Shown: positions 16,426 through 25,009, numbered from the stretch's first letter. The stretch: DNA of 29,810 bases from UBA1737 sp964474685 (GCA_964474685.1 CAYYTE010000010.1:1-29810); one strand, 5' to 3'. The notes: generated by a model from the sequence alone, not told the origin. Made by a program: numbers and translations.

Positions 16426-17262
16426 ATGAATAATCAAAAAAGATGTATCGTTCTCGATTTAGATGGAACGCTTCTAACTACAGGAAATACTTATGATAAA
16501 GAGACGTTCGCATATTTAAAAGATTTAAATGACAAAGGATACATTTTAATCATTGCCACCGGTCGTCCTTGGCGAAGTAGCCAGTTCGTTTACGAAGCAC
16601 TGAATCTAAATACTCCCATTATTAATTATAATGGTTCTTATATTCATAGTCCAAAAGATGTAGCATTCCCAATACTTGATAAACGGATCTCAAAAGAAGA
16701 TTTGTTAACTGTCTATAATAATCAGAAGCCAAGCCTTCTCAGTGCTTTTTGTGAAGTGCATGATGAAATATATTGGGACAAAGCAAATGAATCCATTCGA
16801 CCCTTTTTACATAATACAAAAAATGAAGTTATAAATATTCCCCCATTATACACAGGAGAACTGAATAGCATTTTAAATCAAAACCCTAACAGCTCCTTAT
16901 TTTTCTTTTCGAAAAAATCAGATTTAGAGAATTGTCAACTCTTTATTAAAGAACACTTTCAGAGTCTTTCCAGTAGGTATTGGAGCCATCCTCCTTTTGA
17001 AATACTAGAAATCTATAACTCTTCTGTTGATAAGAAAAAAGGTTTAGAACACATACAATCGTATTATCATTTATCTAAAGAAGACACCATCTTTATAGGC
17101 GATGGGGATAATGATATTGGTCTATTTGAAGACGTAGGGGTTGCAGTTGCAATGGGAAACGCAAGCACGTATGTTAAAGAAAAGGCAGATATAGTAACCG
17201 CTTCTGTAAATGAGCAAGGTGTATTAAAATTTTTAAAAATCTTTTTGAAAGAAGGTAATTAA
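16426..17262 (+). CDS. Cof-type HAD-IIB phosphatase
   Basis: Cytoplasmic haloacid dehalogenase-fold hydrolase of the Cof/IIB class, which dephosphorylates sugar phosphates, nucleotides or flavin mononucleotide. The 278-residue protein has motif I VLDLDGTLL (nucleophile Asp11, acid/base Asp13), motif II IATGRP, the IIB cap in the middle (about 85-190), Lys in the KKKGLEHI region (motif III), and motif IV FIGDGDNDIGLF. The substrate cannot be told from sequence. It is cotranscribed with the small membrane protein one base downstream. Confidence 0.88.
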   Translation: MNNQKRCIVLDLDGTLLTTGNTYDKETFAYLKDLNDKGYILIIATGRPWRSSQFVYEALNLNTPIINYNGSYIHSPKDVAFPILDKRISKEDLLTVYNNQKPSLLSAFCEVHDEIYWDKANESIRPFLHNTKNEVINIPPLYTGELNSILNQNPNSSLFFFSKKSDLENCQLFIKEHFQSLSSRYWSHPPFEILEIYNSSVDKKKGLEHIQSYYHLSKEDTIFIGDGDNDIGLFEDVGVAVAMGNASTYVKEKADIVTASVNEQGVLKFLKIFLKEGN

Positions 17263-17263
17263 T

Positions 17264-17632
17264 ATGGAAAATAATCCCATAACTAAAGTAGAAACACCAA
17301 AAAAACACAATCCTATTTGGTTTATCTTAACACTTATATTCTTTAGTATATTCTTTTGTTTAGGAGTTATCACCTTCGCCTTTGTGTTTCACGAATTACA
17401 TCTTACAAACACTTTTGCTGATTTTATCGTTGCCTTTACAAATGCAATCGTAATTGTCATATTCTTTATACTCAGCATTTTAAGTAGTGTATTATTTCTA
17501 GTATTTAGTATTGTTACACTATTACAACATCCCCTAAAACTTTGGAAAATAACAATCTATTGCTTCTATGGGTTAACCATCTTATATCCAATATTATTTT
17601 TTGTTAGTTTTATCTTAAAAAAAGGTGTATGA
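17264..17632 (+). CDS. Small three-helix membrane protein of unknown function
   Basis: The 122-residue protein has a hydrophilic 17-residue head, then three or four hydrophobic stretches (about 18-45, 54-88, 95-117) and a short Lys tail. The ATG at 17264 follows the upstream stop by one base and has AAGAAGG within the end of that gene. The stop codon lies inside the stem of the terminator. I know no family for it; the pairing with a Cof phosphatase does not reveal a function. Confidence 0.7.
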   Translation: MENNPITKVETPKKHNPIWFILTLIFFSIFFCLGVITFAFVFHELHLTNTFADFIVAFTNAIVIVIFFILSILSSVLFLVFSIVTLLQHPLKLWKITIYCFYGLTILYPILFFVSFILKKGV

Positions 17633-17653
17633 ATTTCTTCATACACCTTTTAT
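17618..17653. terminator. Strong bidirectional terminator
   Basis: Perfect 14-base arms 17620-17633 and 17638-17651 with a four-base loop, A run on one side and T run on the other. It ends the plus-strand Cof operon and, in reverse, the glycerate kinase operon (stop at 17655). Confidence 0.9.
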
Positions 17654-17654
17654 C

Positions 17655-18161
17655 TTATTTTAAATACAAGCTAATAATTTGTTTCCATTCAGCTTTTGAA
17701 CGAGAGCCAATATAACTTTCGCCTAATTGACGTCCAGTCTCATCAACAAAGATTGTCTCAGGTACCGAATATACTTCGGACAATTTTCTTTGAACCAAAC
17801 TCTTTGATGGCAAAATGTGAAGATAATTTGCGTGTTTTCTTTCAATAATGCTACGAGCAATCGTGACTTGAGCATCACTTACATTCCCCACTTGATCCGC
17901 AACATCCACAGGAATTCCAATTACTTGAAAACTCTTGTCTTTGTACTCTTCAGCAATCTCTCCTAATGCGGGAAGTTCACTTAAGCAAGGTCCACAGAAA
18001 GTAGCCCAAATATTTACCATCGTTACCTTTTTCCCTTTAAAAATAGACTCATTTACGCTTTTACCTTCTTTTAAGTCAATAGAAGTAAAAGGACTCAAAA
18101 CTGTTTGTTCACCTGATGCTTCATCTGTTTCATACTTTGTAAAATTTTTCATAGAAATCAT
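17655..18161 (-). CDS. TlpA/ResA-like thioredoxin-fold protein without a signal peptide
   Basis: Thioredoxin-fold thiol-disulfide oxidoreductase of 168 residues. It has a WATFCGPC active site (Cys56, Cys59), the hydrophobic strand before it (KKVTMVNIWA), and the cis-proline loop SVPETIFVD (Pro134), as in TlpA/ResA/AhpC-TSA proteins. Members of this group are normally exported or membrane-anchored; here the N terminus (MISMKNFTKYETDEAS) is hydrophilic, so the protein is predicted cytoplasmic. The ATG at 18161 has AAAGGAG upstream. It is the last gene of the glycerate kinase operon, 24 bases after the ADP-ribosylglycohydrolase-like gene. Confidence 0.85.
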   Translation of the reverse strand: MISMKNFTKYETDEASGEQTVLSPFTSIDLKEGKSVNESIFKGKKVTMVNIWATFCGPCLSELPALGEIAEEYKDKSFQVIGIPVDVADQVGNVSDAQVTIARSIIERKHANYLHILPSKSLVQRKLSEVYSVPETIFVDETGRQLGESYIGSRSKAEWKQIISLYLK

Positions 18162-18185
18162 ATAATTCTCCTTTTCTTTCCCCCA

Positions 18186-19091
18186 TTAATCGATTGAATC
18201 GCGTACACGAATCCTACGCACATCATCGAAAATACATGTATCCCCTGTAAATATATTCCAATTATCACTAATTGTTGTTGCTTTATCAAATGCATATAAT
18301 AAAGATGTACCCACAGCACACCTTGAACTAGCATACTCCCCATACTTTACTAACTCACTCATAAAACTTGGCAAATCCTTATAATGCGCTAAGGCATATA
18401 GAGAACTAATTAAAATAGCAAATGAGGATGGATTATCAAGTTCTTGAACTAAATGTTTTTGATTCAGTTTTCTAATCACTCTATTTTTATAAATCTCATA
18501 CTGTGGATTCAGACTTCCACATTCATTTAAACTACCAATTAGAGAGTCTTTAAAACTCTTTTTTTTACTACCCTCTAAAATTAACTTAGAATATAAAATG
18601 GAACAAAACATAGATTCATCACTACATTCAAACATACGAGCGTAGGTTTCAAAGTTCTTAGATTTTAACATGGGATCATACGTCATATAAGCAAGCATTC
18701 GGATTAGAGTATTTCCTTGATCCAAATCTTTAATTACATTGCCACACCAGTAAGGACGGACGCCATTTTGATAAGTGCGTAAAGCATTATCAATCCCAGA
18801 AGGAATAAAAAATGTAGCATTATTTTGAGTGAATGCCTTATTATTCTGCCAATAAGTATATTCAGTCATAATATCCGTATCAGAAAAACCTTGTTTTAAA
18901 CTATGAATCGTCGCAAGCATTAATGATGTAGGATAACCAAACGTACCAGCCGGTTGGACATAAGCACCAAATCCTTTCCATTCAATCGTTTCATCTTTTA
19001 AGAACTTACTTAAACGTTCTTCATAAGGAAAACCAAAGCAATCTCCATAAATGAAACCATATAGAACATGTTTAAACCAATCCTCTTGCAT
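18186..19091 (-). CDS. ADP-ribosylglycohydrolase-like protein with degenerate active site
   Basis: The 301-residue helical protein follows the DraG/ADP-ribosylglycohydrolase layout: GFIYGDCFGFPYE near the N terminus, a GTFGYPTSLMLATIHSL block (49-65), an internal DQGNTLIRMLAYMTYD block (124-139) and a C-terminal ASSRCAVGTSLLYAF block (254-268). The family's metal-binding TDDT motif is replaced by GYPT, and the C-terminal GGDADT-type motif by GEYASS, so the paired Asp residues are missing and hydrolase activity is unlikely. The reading frame is intact with a GGAG ribosome binding site. The first 20 bases overlap the glycerate kinase gene. Family assignment is by pattern, not by search; it could be a more distant helical protein. 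Confidence 0.65.
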   Translation of the reverse strand: MQEDWFKHVLYGFIYGDCFGFPYEERLSKFLKDETIEWKGFGAYVQPAGTFGYPTSLMLATIHSLKQGFSDTDIMTEYTYWQNNKAFTQNNATFFIPSGIDNALRTYQNGVRPYWCGNVIKDLDQGNTLIRMLAYMTYDPMLKSKNFETYARMFECSDESMFCSILYSKLILEGSKKKSFKDSLIGSLNECGSLNPQYEIYKNRVIRKLNQKHLVQELDNPSSFAILISSLYALAHYKDLPSFMSELVKYGEYASSRCAVGTSLLYAFDKATTISDNWNIFTGDTCIFDDVRRIRVRDSID

Positions 19092-20160
19092 ATAAATACT
19101 CCAATAACTTTTTTAAATATTTTTTAGGTTCACTCTTACTTTCTCTAGAGGTAGCAACTAATGGACAAATAGGATACACAGGGTACACGGAATCTACCTT
19201 TTTTATTCCACATAGAATAATGAGTTTTTTTGGTTGATACGAGATTATACCAGAAATCAGTTTACCCATTAAACTTTGTTCATCAAAAGCCCCTTCTCCA
19301 GTTATCACTTCATCAACTTGTTTTATTTTATCTTTTAAATTTAAGTGCGTGATTAAATAATCCACCCCAGATAAAATTTTTACTTGATTGAAAAAATTGA
19401 AACCAAAGGTTGTACCACCTGCGGCACCCATACCAGGAAGTGTTGAATCAATTCTTTTAACACTTTTAGAGTATTCTACAAATTGAACCATATTGTGTTC
19501 TAATTGATTTAAATCTTTTGCCCCTTTTTGTAAAGCATATACAAAAGTTGCACCATTTGCACCTAATAAAGGATTCGTAACATCACTACAAATTGTAATC
19601 TTTAAATGATTATATTTCTCATCAAAGTAAGTAGTATCGATTTTAGTAATATTTTGTAATTGATTGTTATTCATGTGTTTTAATAACTTGTCCCCTTGGT
19701 AAAAACGAACACCTAAACACTCAAGCAAACCACTTCCACCATCATTGGAACAAGACCCACCTAATCCAACAATAACATTTTCAATCAAAGGAAAACGATG
19801 AATTGCATTAGCAATTACCTCACCTAATCCATACGTAGATGCTAAAAGCGGATTTAAATTCTTTTGTTCAACAAGTGTAATCCCACATACATTTGCAAGT
19901 TCTATATAAAGAGTTTTCTTTTTACTATCTACTAAATAAGTTGCATAATGTTTGTTAAAAAAAGCATCATTAACTAATGTTCTATATTTATCCAAACCAT
20001 CAACTTGGTCTATAGCTTCTAAAAAACCTTCTCCACCATCCGATACCTTATAATATTCACAAGTTACATTACGCCTATTTAAGAACTTTGTTGTAATGCT
20101 TCCTACCGAACCCGAAGAAAGTGTTCCTTTAAACGAATCACTAATCACTAAAGCGCTCAT
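19072..20160 (-). CDS. Glycerate kinase (GarK/GlxK family)
   Basis: Phosphorylates D-glycerate to 2- or 3-phosphoglycerate, feeding glycolysis. The 362-residue protein has the family landmarks ISDSFKGTLSS (7-17), SDGGEGFLEAI, GLGGSCSNDGGSG (a glycine-rich phosphate-binding block), GMGAAGGTTFGF and TGEGAFDEQSLMGK. The length is close to the usual 370-380. The ATG at 20160 has AGGTGG upstream and a -10 at 20184-20189. It heads a three-gene operon with the ADP-ribosylglycohydrolase-like and thioredoxin-like genes. Confidence 0.93.
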   Translation of the reverse strand: MSALVISDSFKGTLSSGSVGSITTKFLNRRNVTCEYYKVSDGGEGFLEAIDQVDGLDKYRTLVNDAFFNKHYATYLVDSKKKTLYIELANVCGITLVEQKNLNPLLASTYGLGEVIANAIHRFPLIENVIVGLGGSCSNDGGSGLLECLGVRFYQGDKLLKHMNNNQLQNITKIDTTYFDEKYNHLKITICSDVTNPLLGANGATFVYALQKGAKDLNQLEHNMVQFVEYSKSVKRIDSTLPGMGAAGGTTFGFNFFNQVKILSGVDYLITHLNLKDKIKQVDEVITGEGAFDEQSLMGKLISGIISYQPKKLIILCGIKKVDSVYPVYPICPLVATSRESKSEPKKYLKKLLEYLYARGLV

Positions 20161-20183
20161 TCTACCACCTATCTTACAACCAT

Positions 20184-20189
20184 ATTATA
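20184..20189 (-). promoter_or_regulatory. -10 element of the glycerate kinase promoter
   Basis: TATAAT on the minus strand, 24 bases before the start codon; the -35 is poor. Just upstream, AAATAG (20211-20216) and CTATTT (20223-20228) could form a weak A/T-rich terminator for ribU. Confidence 0.45.
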
Positions 20190-20241
20190 ACCTTTATTAC
20201 TAAAAATAGGAAATAGTTTACTCTATTTTCATCTTTGTTCA

Positions 20242-20883
20242 TTAATTTTTCGAAGTATCTTTATTTTCTTTAACAAATTCTTTTTGAAATAAGAAAGATA
20301 TTCTCTTATAAACAAGAAAAGTAACAATCATACAGCAAACGGAAAGCAATAAATTAAATGGTATTACCGCATAAACTAAATACATCGTCATAAAGTTTGA
20401 TCTTGTAATGGAAGGAATCACTTTTTGACACATAGAAACAATCGCATCAAAACCTCCATACCCCGCATAGAAGTTGGAATAAAACTTAATAAGAAAAGTA
20501 CCATTACAAAAACAAGCAACACCTATCCAAGCAAAAGTGCCTAGTATTAATCCTACAATTGCTCCTTTTTTTGTATGGTATTTTTTATAGATTAAACTAG
20601 TAGAAATAACAACGCTAAGACTAATAAGTAAGTCCGCAAGTTCTCCTACACACCCAGTTGAAGTTGTAGGTAAACTAATTAAAGTTTTTAACAATACCGC
20701 ACAGCTCCCACCAATAGGCCCTAAGATAAATCCTGCTAATACAAGTGGGAGATTCGCAAAATTAATTTCTAAAAATGATGGAAAAAATGGTAGGGAAAAC
20801 TTGGGAAACCGATATAACACACTAGCAATTGCTGAAAAAATTGCAATCTTAACAATCTTATCTATCAAACGACGTCTATTCAT
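20242..20883 (-). CDS. ribU: Riboflavin ECF transporter S component
   Basis: Membrane substrate-binding subunit that captures riboflavin and works with the shared ECF energising module. The 213-residue protein has about six hydrophobic segments and the ECF S-component opening (KIAIFSAIASVLY, then FLEINFANLPLVLAGFILGPIGG). The FMN riboswitch directly upstream identifies the substrate as riboflavin. The ATG at 20883 has TGGAGG upstream. The EcfA/EcfT subunits are not in this window. Confidence 0.9.
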   Translation of the reverse strand: MNRRRLIDKIVKIAIFSAIASVLYRFPKFSLPFFPSFLEINFANLPLVLAGFILGPIGGSCAVLLKTLISLPTTSTGCVGELADLLISLSVVISTSLIYKKYHTKKGAIVGLILGTFAWIGVACFCNGTFLIKFYSNFYAGYGGFDAIVSMCQKVIPSITRSNFMTMYLVYAVIPFNLLLSVCCMIVTFLVYKRISFLFQKEFVKENKDTSKN

Positions 20884-20893
20884 ATAACCTCCA

Positions 20894-20918
20894 AAATAAA
20901 AAGCCGCCTTCAGGCGAC
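20894..20918 (-). terminator. Riboswitch expression-platform terminator
   Basis: Six-pair stem (20903-20908 with 20913-20918, one G-U) with a UGAA loop, followed on the minus strand by TTTTTATTTT. It lies between the FMN aptamer and the ribU ribosome binding site. FMN binding is expected to favour this stem; an AT-rich hairpin at about 20922-20943 may be part of the switch. Confidence 0.8.
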
Positions 20919-20943
20919 GTGGTTAAAAAGAAATTCTTTTAAG

Positions 20944-21064
20944 AATCTTCTTTCAATCTAGACTATACTATCGGTATTGGAATTACACCAATTCATGCCT
21001 ATTCGAATACATTAGGCTTGTGGACTTTACCACCGGTCGGGAATTACACCCTGCCCTGAAGATA
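20944..21064 (-). ncRNA. FMN riboswitch (RFN element)
   Basis: On the minus strand the P1 stem ATCTTC (21058-21063) pairs with GAAGAT (20945-20950). Between them lie the conserved RFN blocks AGGGCAGGGTG, AATTCCCGACCGG, TGGTAAAGTCCAC, TTGGTGTAATTCC and AGTATAGTCT, in the right order. It controls ribU: low FMN allows uptake of riboflavin. Confidence 0.96.
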
Positions 21065-21069
21065 CTAAT

Positions 21070-21075
21070 ATTATA
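21070..21075 (-). promoter_or_regulatory. -10 element of the FMN riboswitch-ribU transcript
   Basis: TATAAT on the minus strand, placing the start near 21063 at the base of the aptamer. The -35 region (ATTCAA, 21093-21098) is weak. Confidence 0.55.
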
Positions 21076-21112
21076 CTATGATAATGTATAAATTGAATAA
21101 ATTTTGCTTTAA

Positions 21113-21154
21113 AATTAAAAAAACTCTACAAAGTAGATAATCCACATTGTAGAG
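21113..21154 (-). terminator. Terminator after recX
   Basis: CTCTACA (21124-21130) pairs with TGTAGAG (21148-21154); a long run of T follows on the minus strand. It begins ten bases after the recX stop. Confidence 0.8.
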
Positions 21155-21164
21155 ATACGTAACA

Positions 21165-21932
21165 TTATATATCTAGAATAGAAACATTATTCATAATATC
21201 TGAATATTCAAATCCATCCGCTAATAGTTTTTCAATGAGTTTCCTACCTTCATATCCTTTATGAACATATTTCTCAATACGACTGAATAGTAATTCAATC
21301 GATGTTTCATTATAATTCAAAATAGGTAAGATTTGTTCAATAACAAAAGAACTAAAACCTTCTCTTAATAATTTGTCCATAACACAAATTTTTTGTTTTT
21401 TCAAAGGTATATCTGTTTTCGTTTTTAAATACTTATTACCAACAATTTCCGCCGATTTCAATTGATCACTTTGTTGAATCAGTAAAAGATACTTACCGCT
21501 ATAAGAATCCAACCCGATTGTCTTTAATTTGTGTTCTATTTTTTTAACACCTAAGTTATTTCTTGAATATTGTTCAACAAGCAACTTGGATAATCGATCA
21601 TCATCAATATAATGAATTGCTTTTAATCTTTCAATAATAATATTTATATCTAAATTTTCTAATCCCTTTTTATCTAAATAAGTCCTTACTTCTTTTTCAC
21701 TACGAGGTTTAAAATCGATATAATGAATTGCTAATTGATACGCAATACTTGATTTTTGCCTTTTTAATATAGTCCCCCACTCCAAAGCAGTAAAACATTT
21801 TCCTTGTAGTAAATGAAAGAACACTACATCATCTTCACAAAACTCATAGGATTCATTATTTGATGTTGTGATTATATAATTTTTATTCTTTATTACTACC
21901 TTTGTTATTTCAACCCTACCAATATCTCCCAT
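21165..21932 (-). CDS. recX: Regulatory protein RecX
   Basis: RecX modulates RecA filaments. The 255-residue, all-helical protein has three-helix repeats with the signature RSEKEVRTYLDKKGL (about 77-91), LKAIHYIDDDRLSKLLVEQY, and NNLGVKKIEHKLKTIGLDS. An extra N-terminal beta-rich part (1-60) is present, as in long Gram-positive RecX. ATG 21932 has AAGAAGGGG upstream and sits two bases after the YitT gene stop. recA is not in this window. Confidence 0.87.
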   Translation of the reverse strand: MGDIGRVEITKVVIKNKNYIITTSNNESYEFCEDDVVFFHLLQGKCFTALEWGTILKRQKSSIAYQLAIHYIDFKPRSEKEVRTYLDKKGLENLDINIIIERLKAIHYIDDDRLSKLLVEQYSRNNLGVKKIEHKLKTIGLDSYSGKYLLLIQQSDQLKSAEIVGNKYLKTKTDIPLKKQKICVMDKLLREGFSSFVIEQILPILNYNETSIELLFSRIEKYVHKGYEGRKLIEKLLADGFEYSDIMNNVSILDI

Positions 21933-21934
21933 AA

Positions 21935-22903
21935 TTACCCCTTCTTATTTTCTGTATTTGATTGTTCGAGTGGTCCCTCTCTACTAAAGCCTTCCCCATG
22001 AACTTCAATTGCTTTTGTTATATAAATGAATGCGGCGGGATCAATCTCATAAATAAAGCTTCGTATCATATAGAATTCATGATTGGACATAACACAAGTG
22101 AGTATCATTCCATCATTTAATGAATAGCCACCCCTGGAGTACACTTCCGTAACTCCTCTACCTATCTTATCAAATATAAGTTTTTTACAATCATCCGGAT
22201 GAGAAGTTATAATATTCACTTGACGAACATTTAAACCGGAAAATGCAACACTATCCATAACATAACCGGATACAAAGATGTAAAGAACCCCATATAGAAT
22301 AATCAAAACACTATGGAAATAGATACTAGCAAGTAAAACAACGGTACCATCTAATAGATAAAGACTCACTGAATAAGGCATCTTCAAATATTTAAAACAC
22401 ATTTCTTGTAGAATATCCGTTCCACCTGTCGAAGCACCATTTTTAAAAGCAATACCTACTCCCAGTCCTGTTAAAACAGAACCAAATAAAACGATTAATA
22501 AATAATATCCCGCATAAGAAACATCCGCTATCGCTTTGCCTGCATCTTGTATTTGAACAAAAAAGCCTGTTGATTGAAATAGTTTGTATAAAAGATCAAC
22601 AAAATAAATCATAACCGGATAGATAACAGACGCATAAACTGTTTTGAAAAAGAAATTTTTACCAATAAATAATATAGCAAAAAGCAAAAGAACACCATCA
22701 ATAGCAAGTATTATTAACCAAGAAGGAATAGAATATCCCATTCCACCTAAAAAAGCTCTTAATAGTGTTGCAATTCCACCTACTCCACCAACAACAAGAT
22801 TACTAGGGTCAACAAGTAAACCATAGGCAATTGTCATTAGAAATACACCTAAAGTTATATGAAGGATTTCTTTTGTTTTATGTTTTGTGAAATATTTTTT
22901 CAT
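21935..22903 (-). CDS. YitT-family membrane protein (DUF161/DUF2179), copy 1
   Basis: The 322-residue protein has an N-terminal membrane domain of about five to six helices with the glycine-rich LVVGGVGGIATLL and FKNGASTGGTDIL loops. A cytoplasmic C-terminal DUF2179 domain (about 225-305, INIITSHP...GRGVTEV...CVMSNHEFYMIR...DPAAFIY) follows. Family function is unknown. ATG 22903 has AAAGGAG upstream. It lies downstream of a paralogue and of prfB, where Bacillus carries the related yvjA. Confidence 0.88.
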   Translation of the reverse strand: MKKYFTKHKTKEILHITLGVFLMTIAYGLLVDPSNLVVGGVGGIATLLRAFLGGMGYSIPSWLIILAIDGVLLLFAILFIGKNFFFKTVYASVIYPVMIYFVDLLYKLFQSTGFFVQIQDAGKAIADVSYAGYYLLIVLFGSVLTGLGVGIAFKNGASTGGTDILQEMCFKYLKMPYSVSLYLLDGTVVLLASIYFHSVLIILYGVLYIFVSGYVMDSVAFSGLNVRQVNIITSHPDDCKKLIFDKIGRGVTEVYSRGGYSLNDGMILTCVMSNHEFYMIRSFIYEIDPAAFIYITKAIEVHGEGFSREGPLEQSNTENKKG

Positions 22904-22923
22904 TGAGGTTTTCTCCTTTCTTT

Positions 22924-23910
22924 TTATTTATTATCGATTGTTTTTGTATCTTCTACAGCAGTTTTTGGTTTTTCCCAACTTGCTCGAACCCGTTCGGTAG
23001 AAAAACCTATTCCAAACACCTCACTCGCTCTTGAAGTATACATAAAAACCGCAGGGTCAATTCGCTCAACCATAGGACGAATTTTATAATATTCATTATT
23101 ACTCATCACACATACAAGCATACGCATAGGTGTTTCTTTATATCCGCCCCAAGCCTGTACTTCTGTAACTCCTCTATTTGCATAACGATAAATACAAGTT
23201 TTAACTTCTTCAACGTGGCTCGTAAGAATTGTAACCGAACGGACGTTAAATCCTGAGAACACAATTGCATCTACGACTTGACCACAAATTACCACATATA
23301 ATAATCCAAATATGATTCGAAAGAACGGTGTAATCGTATTACCAACTCCAAAGAAACTACCACATAATATTACAATACCATCTAGAATAAAAATAGAAAT
23401 GGATGGCGATATATGGAAGCATTTTAAAAGAATCTTTTCAATAATATCAAATCCACCCGTCGAGGCTCCATATTTTAAAGCAGTTCCTATGCTCCATCCA
23501 AAACCTAAAGATGATAAAACAACAACCAATAAATAATCGCCTGTTGTTGTAAGAGTAGGAAAGAAATCTTGGATTGCGGGAAGCTGATAAAGGGATTCAA
23601 ATAACAATGAAAATAAAGGATATACAATTGCACAATATAAAGTTTTGAAAAAGAAAGTTTGATTCACAAAAATATAGGACAAAATAAGCAAAATAATGTT
23701 AATAATCAACATCAAAGATGATGGAGTTAAATATTTAAATTTAAGAATATCACATAAAAATAATGAAAGACTACTTAATCCTCCTAATACGATATGGTTC
23801 GGAGTCATTAAGAAACTATAAATAAAAGCAAGCATTAGTAAAGTAAAATTTACCACCGCAAATTCTTTTAAATTCTTTTTTGTAAAACACTTTTTCAAAA
23901 AGTTTTTCAT
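22924..23910 (-). CDS. YitT-family membrane protein (DUF161/DUF2179), copy 2
   Basis: A 328-residue paralogue of the gene at 21935-22903, with the same layout: membrane helices, LKYGASTGGFDIIEK loop, then a DUF2179 domain (ILTSHVEEV...NRGVTEVQAWGG...CVMSNNEYYKIR...DPAVFMY). The first glycine loop is less conserved (VLGGLSSLSLF against VVGGVGGIATL). The prfB stop (TAG, 23912-23914) is followed after one base by ATG 23910; a GTG at 23919 is also possible. There is no clear ribosome binding site, so expression probably depends on reinitiation after prfB. Confidence 0.86.
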   Translation of the reverse strand: MKNFLKKCFTKKNLKEFAVVNFTLLMLAFIYSFLMTPNHIVLGGLSSLSLFLCDILKFKYLTPSSLMLIINIILLILSYIFVNQTFFFKTLYCAIVYPLFSLLFESLYQLPAIQDFFPTLTTTGDYLLVVVLSSLGFGWSIGTALKYGASTGGFDIIEKILLKCFHISPSISIFILDGIVILCGSFFGVGNTITPFFRIIFGLLYVVICGQVVDAIVFSGFNVRSVTILTSHVEEVKTCIYRYANRGVTEVQAWGGYKETPMRMLVCVMSNNEYYKIRPMVERIDPAVFMYTSRASEVFGIGFSTERVRASWEKPKTAVEDTKTIDNK

Positions 23911-23911
23911 A

Positions 23912-25009
23912 CTACACACTCATTTTTCTCGACCATTTTAAATAACTATCAATAAATATATCAATGTTTCCATCTAATACATCCGCTGGGTTTGTACTTT
24001 CAGTATTTGTTCGATGGTCTTTAACAAGCAAATACGGTTGCAAAATATAACTACGAATTTGACTACCAAACCCATTTTCTCTTAATACCCCCGCAAGTTC
24101 CTTTTTCTTTTCTTCTAATTCCCTAAGATTTATTTCATATAACTTCGATTTTAATACTTGAAGTGCAGTTTCTCTATTTTGTATTTGACTTCGTTGATTT
24201 TGACATGTTACAACAATTCCAGTTGGAAAATGGGTAATACGAATCGCAGAGTCGGTTTTATTAATGTGTTGTCCGCCCGCTCCACTGGAACGATACGTAT
24301 CAATTCGAATTTCCTCAGGTTTTATTTCAATAACATTATTGTCTTTAATCTCTGGTATTACAGTAACCGAAGCAAAACTGGTATGCCGTCTTTTATTACT
24401 ATCAAAAGGCGAAATTCTTACCAAACGATGAACTCCTCTTTCTCCTCGAAACAAGCCAAAGGCAAATTTACCTTTCACAACAAAGGTTACACTTTTAATT
24501 CCCGCCTCTTCTCCTTCTTCAAAGTCCAAACATTCAACTTCTAAATTACTTCGTTCACAGTATCTTTTATACATACGATAGAGCATAGATGCCCAATCTT
24601 GAGCTTCTGTACCACCAGCACCAGGGTGCAATTCCACGATAGCATTGGATTCATCAAATTCTCCATAGAATAGAAGGCTTCTTTCTAAAATTTCTACTTG
24701 AGATTGCAAAGTTTTAATCATATGTTCTGCTTCTGAAAATAAAGACTCATCATTTAATTCTAATAATGTCTTTACATCATCTAAAGATTGAAAAGCAACT
24801 TTATATTCTAAAATCTTTTCTTTAATAAAGTTATTTCTTTGATTAACCTTTGAAGCATTATCAGAATCAAGCCAAAAAGAAGATTCAGACATTTTCATTT
24901 CATTATCTAGCAATTCTTCTTTTAAAGAATCCATGTTTTGTACATCATAAATGTCATTCAATCTTTTTTTAAAATCTTCATATGCTTTGACAATTTCAAA
25001 TTTTTCCAT
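23912..25009 (-). CDS. prfB: Peptide chain release factor 2, encoded without a programmed frameshift
   Basis: RF2 ends translation at UGA and UAA. The 365-residue protein has the helical N domain, the anticodon-like SPF tripeptide (200-202), and the catalytic GGQ (245-247) in SSGAGGQHINKTDSA. Most bacteria read prfB through a +1 frameshift at an in-frame UGA near codon 25. Here the region (IYDVQNMDSL) is continuous in one frame with no internal stop, so that autoregulation is absent. ATG 25009 has GGAAGGA upstream. It follows secA, as in Bacillus. Confidence 0.95.
   Translation of the reverse strand: MEKFEIVKAYEDFKKRLNDIYDVQNMDSLKEELLDNEMKMSESSFWLDSDNASKVNQRNNFIKEKILEYKVAFQSLDDVKTLLELNDESLFSEAEHMIKTLQSQVEILERSLLFYGEFDESNAIVELHPGAGGTEAQDWASMLYRMYKRYCERSNLEVECLDFEEGEEAGIKSVTFVVKGKFAFGLFRGERGVHRLVRISPFDSNKRRHTSFASVTVIPEIKDNNVIEIKPEEIRIDTYRSSGAGGQHINKTDSAIRITHFPTGIVVTCQNQRSQIQNRETALQVLKSKLYEINLRELEEKKKELAGVLRENGFGSQIRSYILQPYLLVKDHRTNTESTNPADVLDGNIDIFIDSYLKWSRKMSV

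Noticed and set aside
24158..24544. 128-codon plus-strand frame opposite prfB
   Set aside because: It is antisense to a highly conserved gene, with no ribosome binding site or recognisable domain; chance frames of this length are expected opposite A+T-rich genes.
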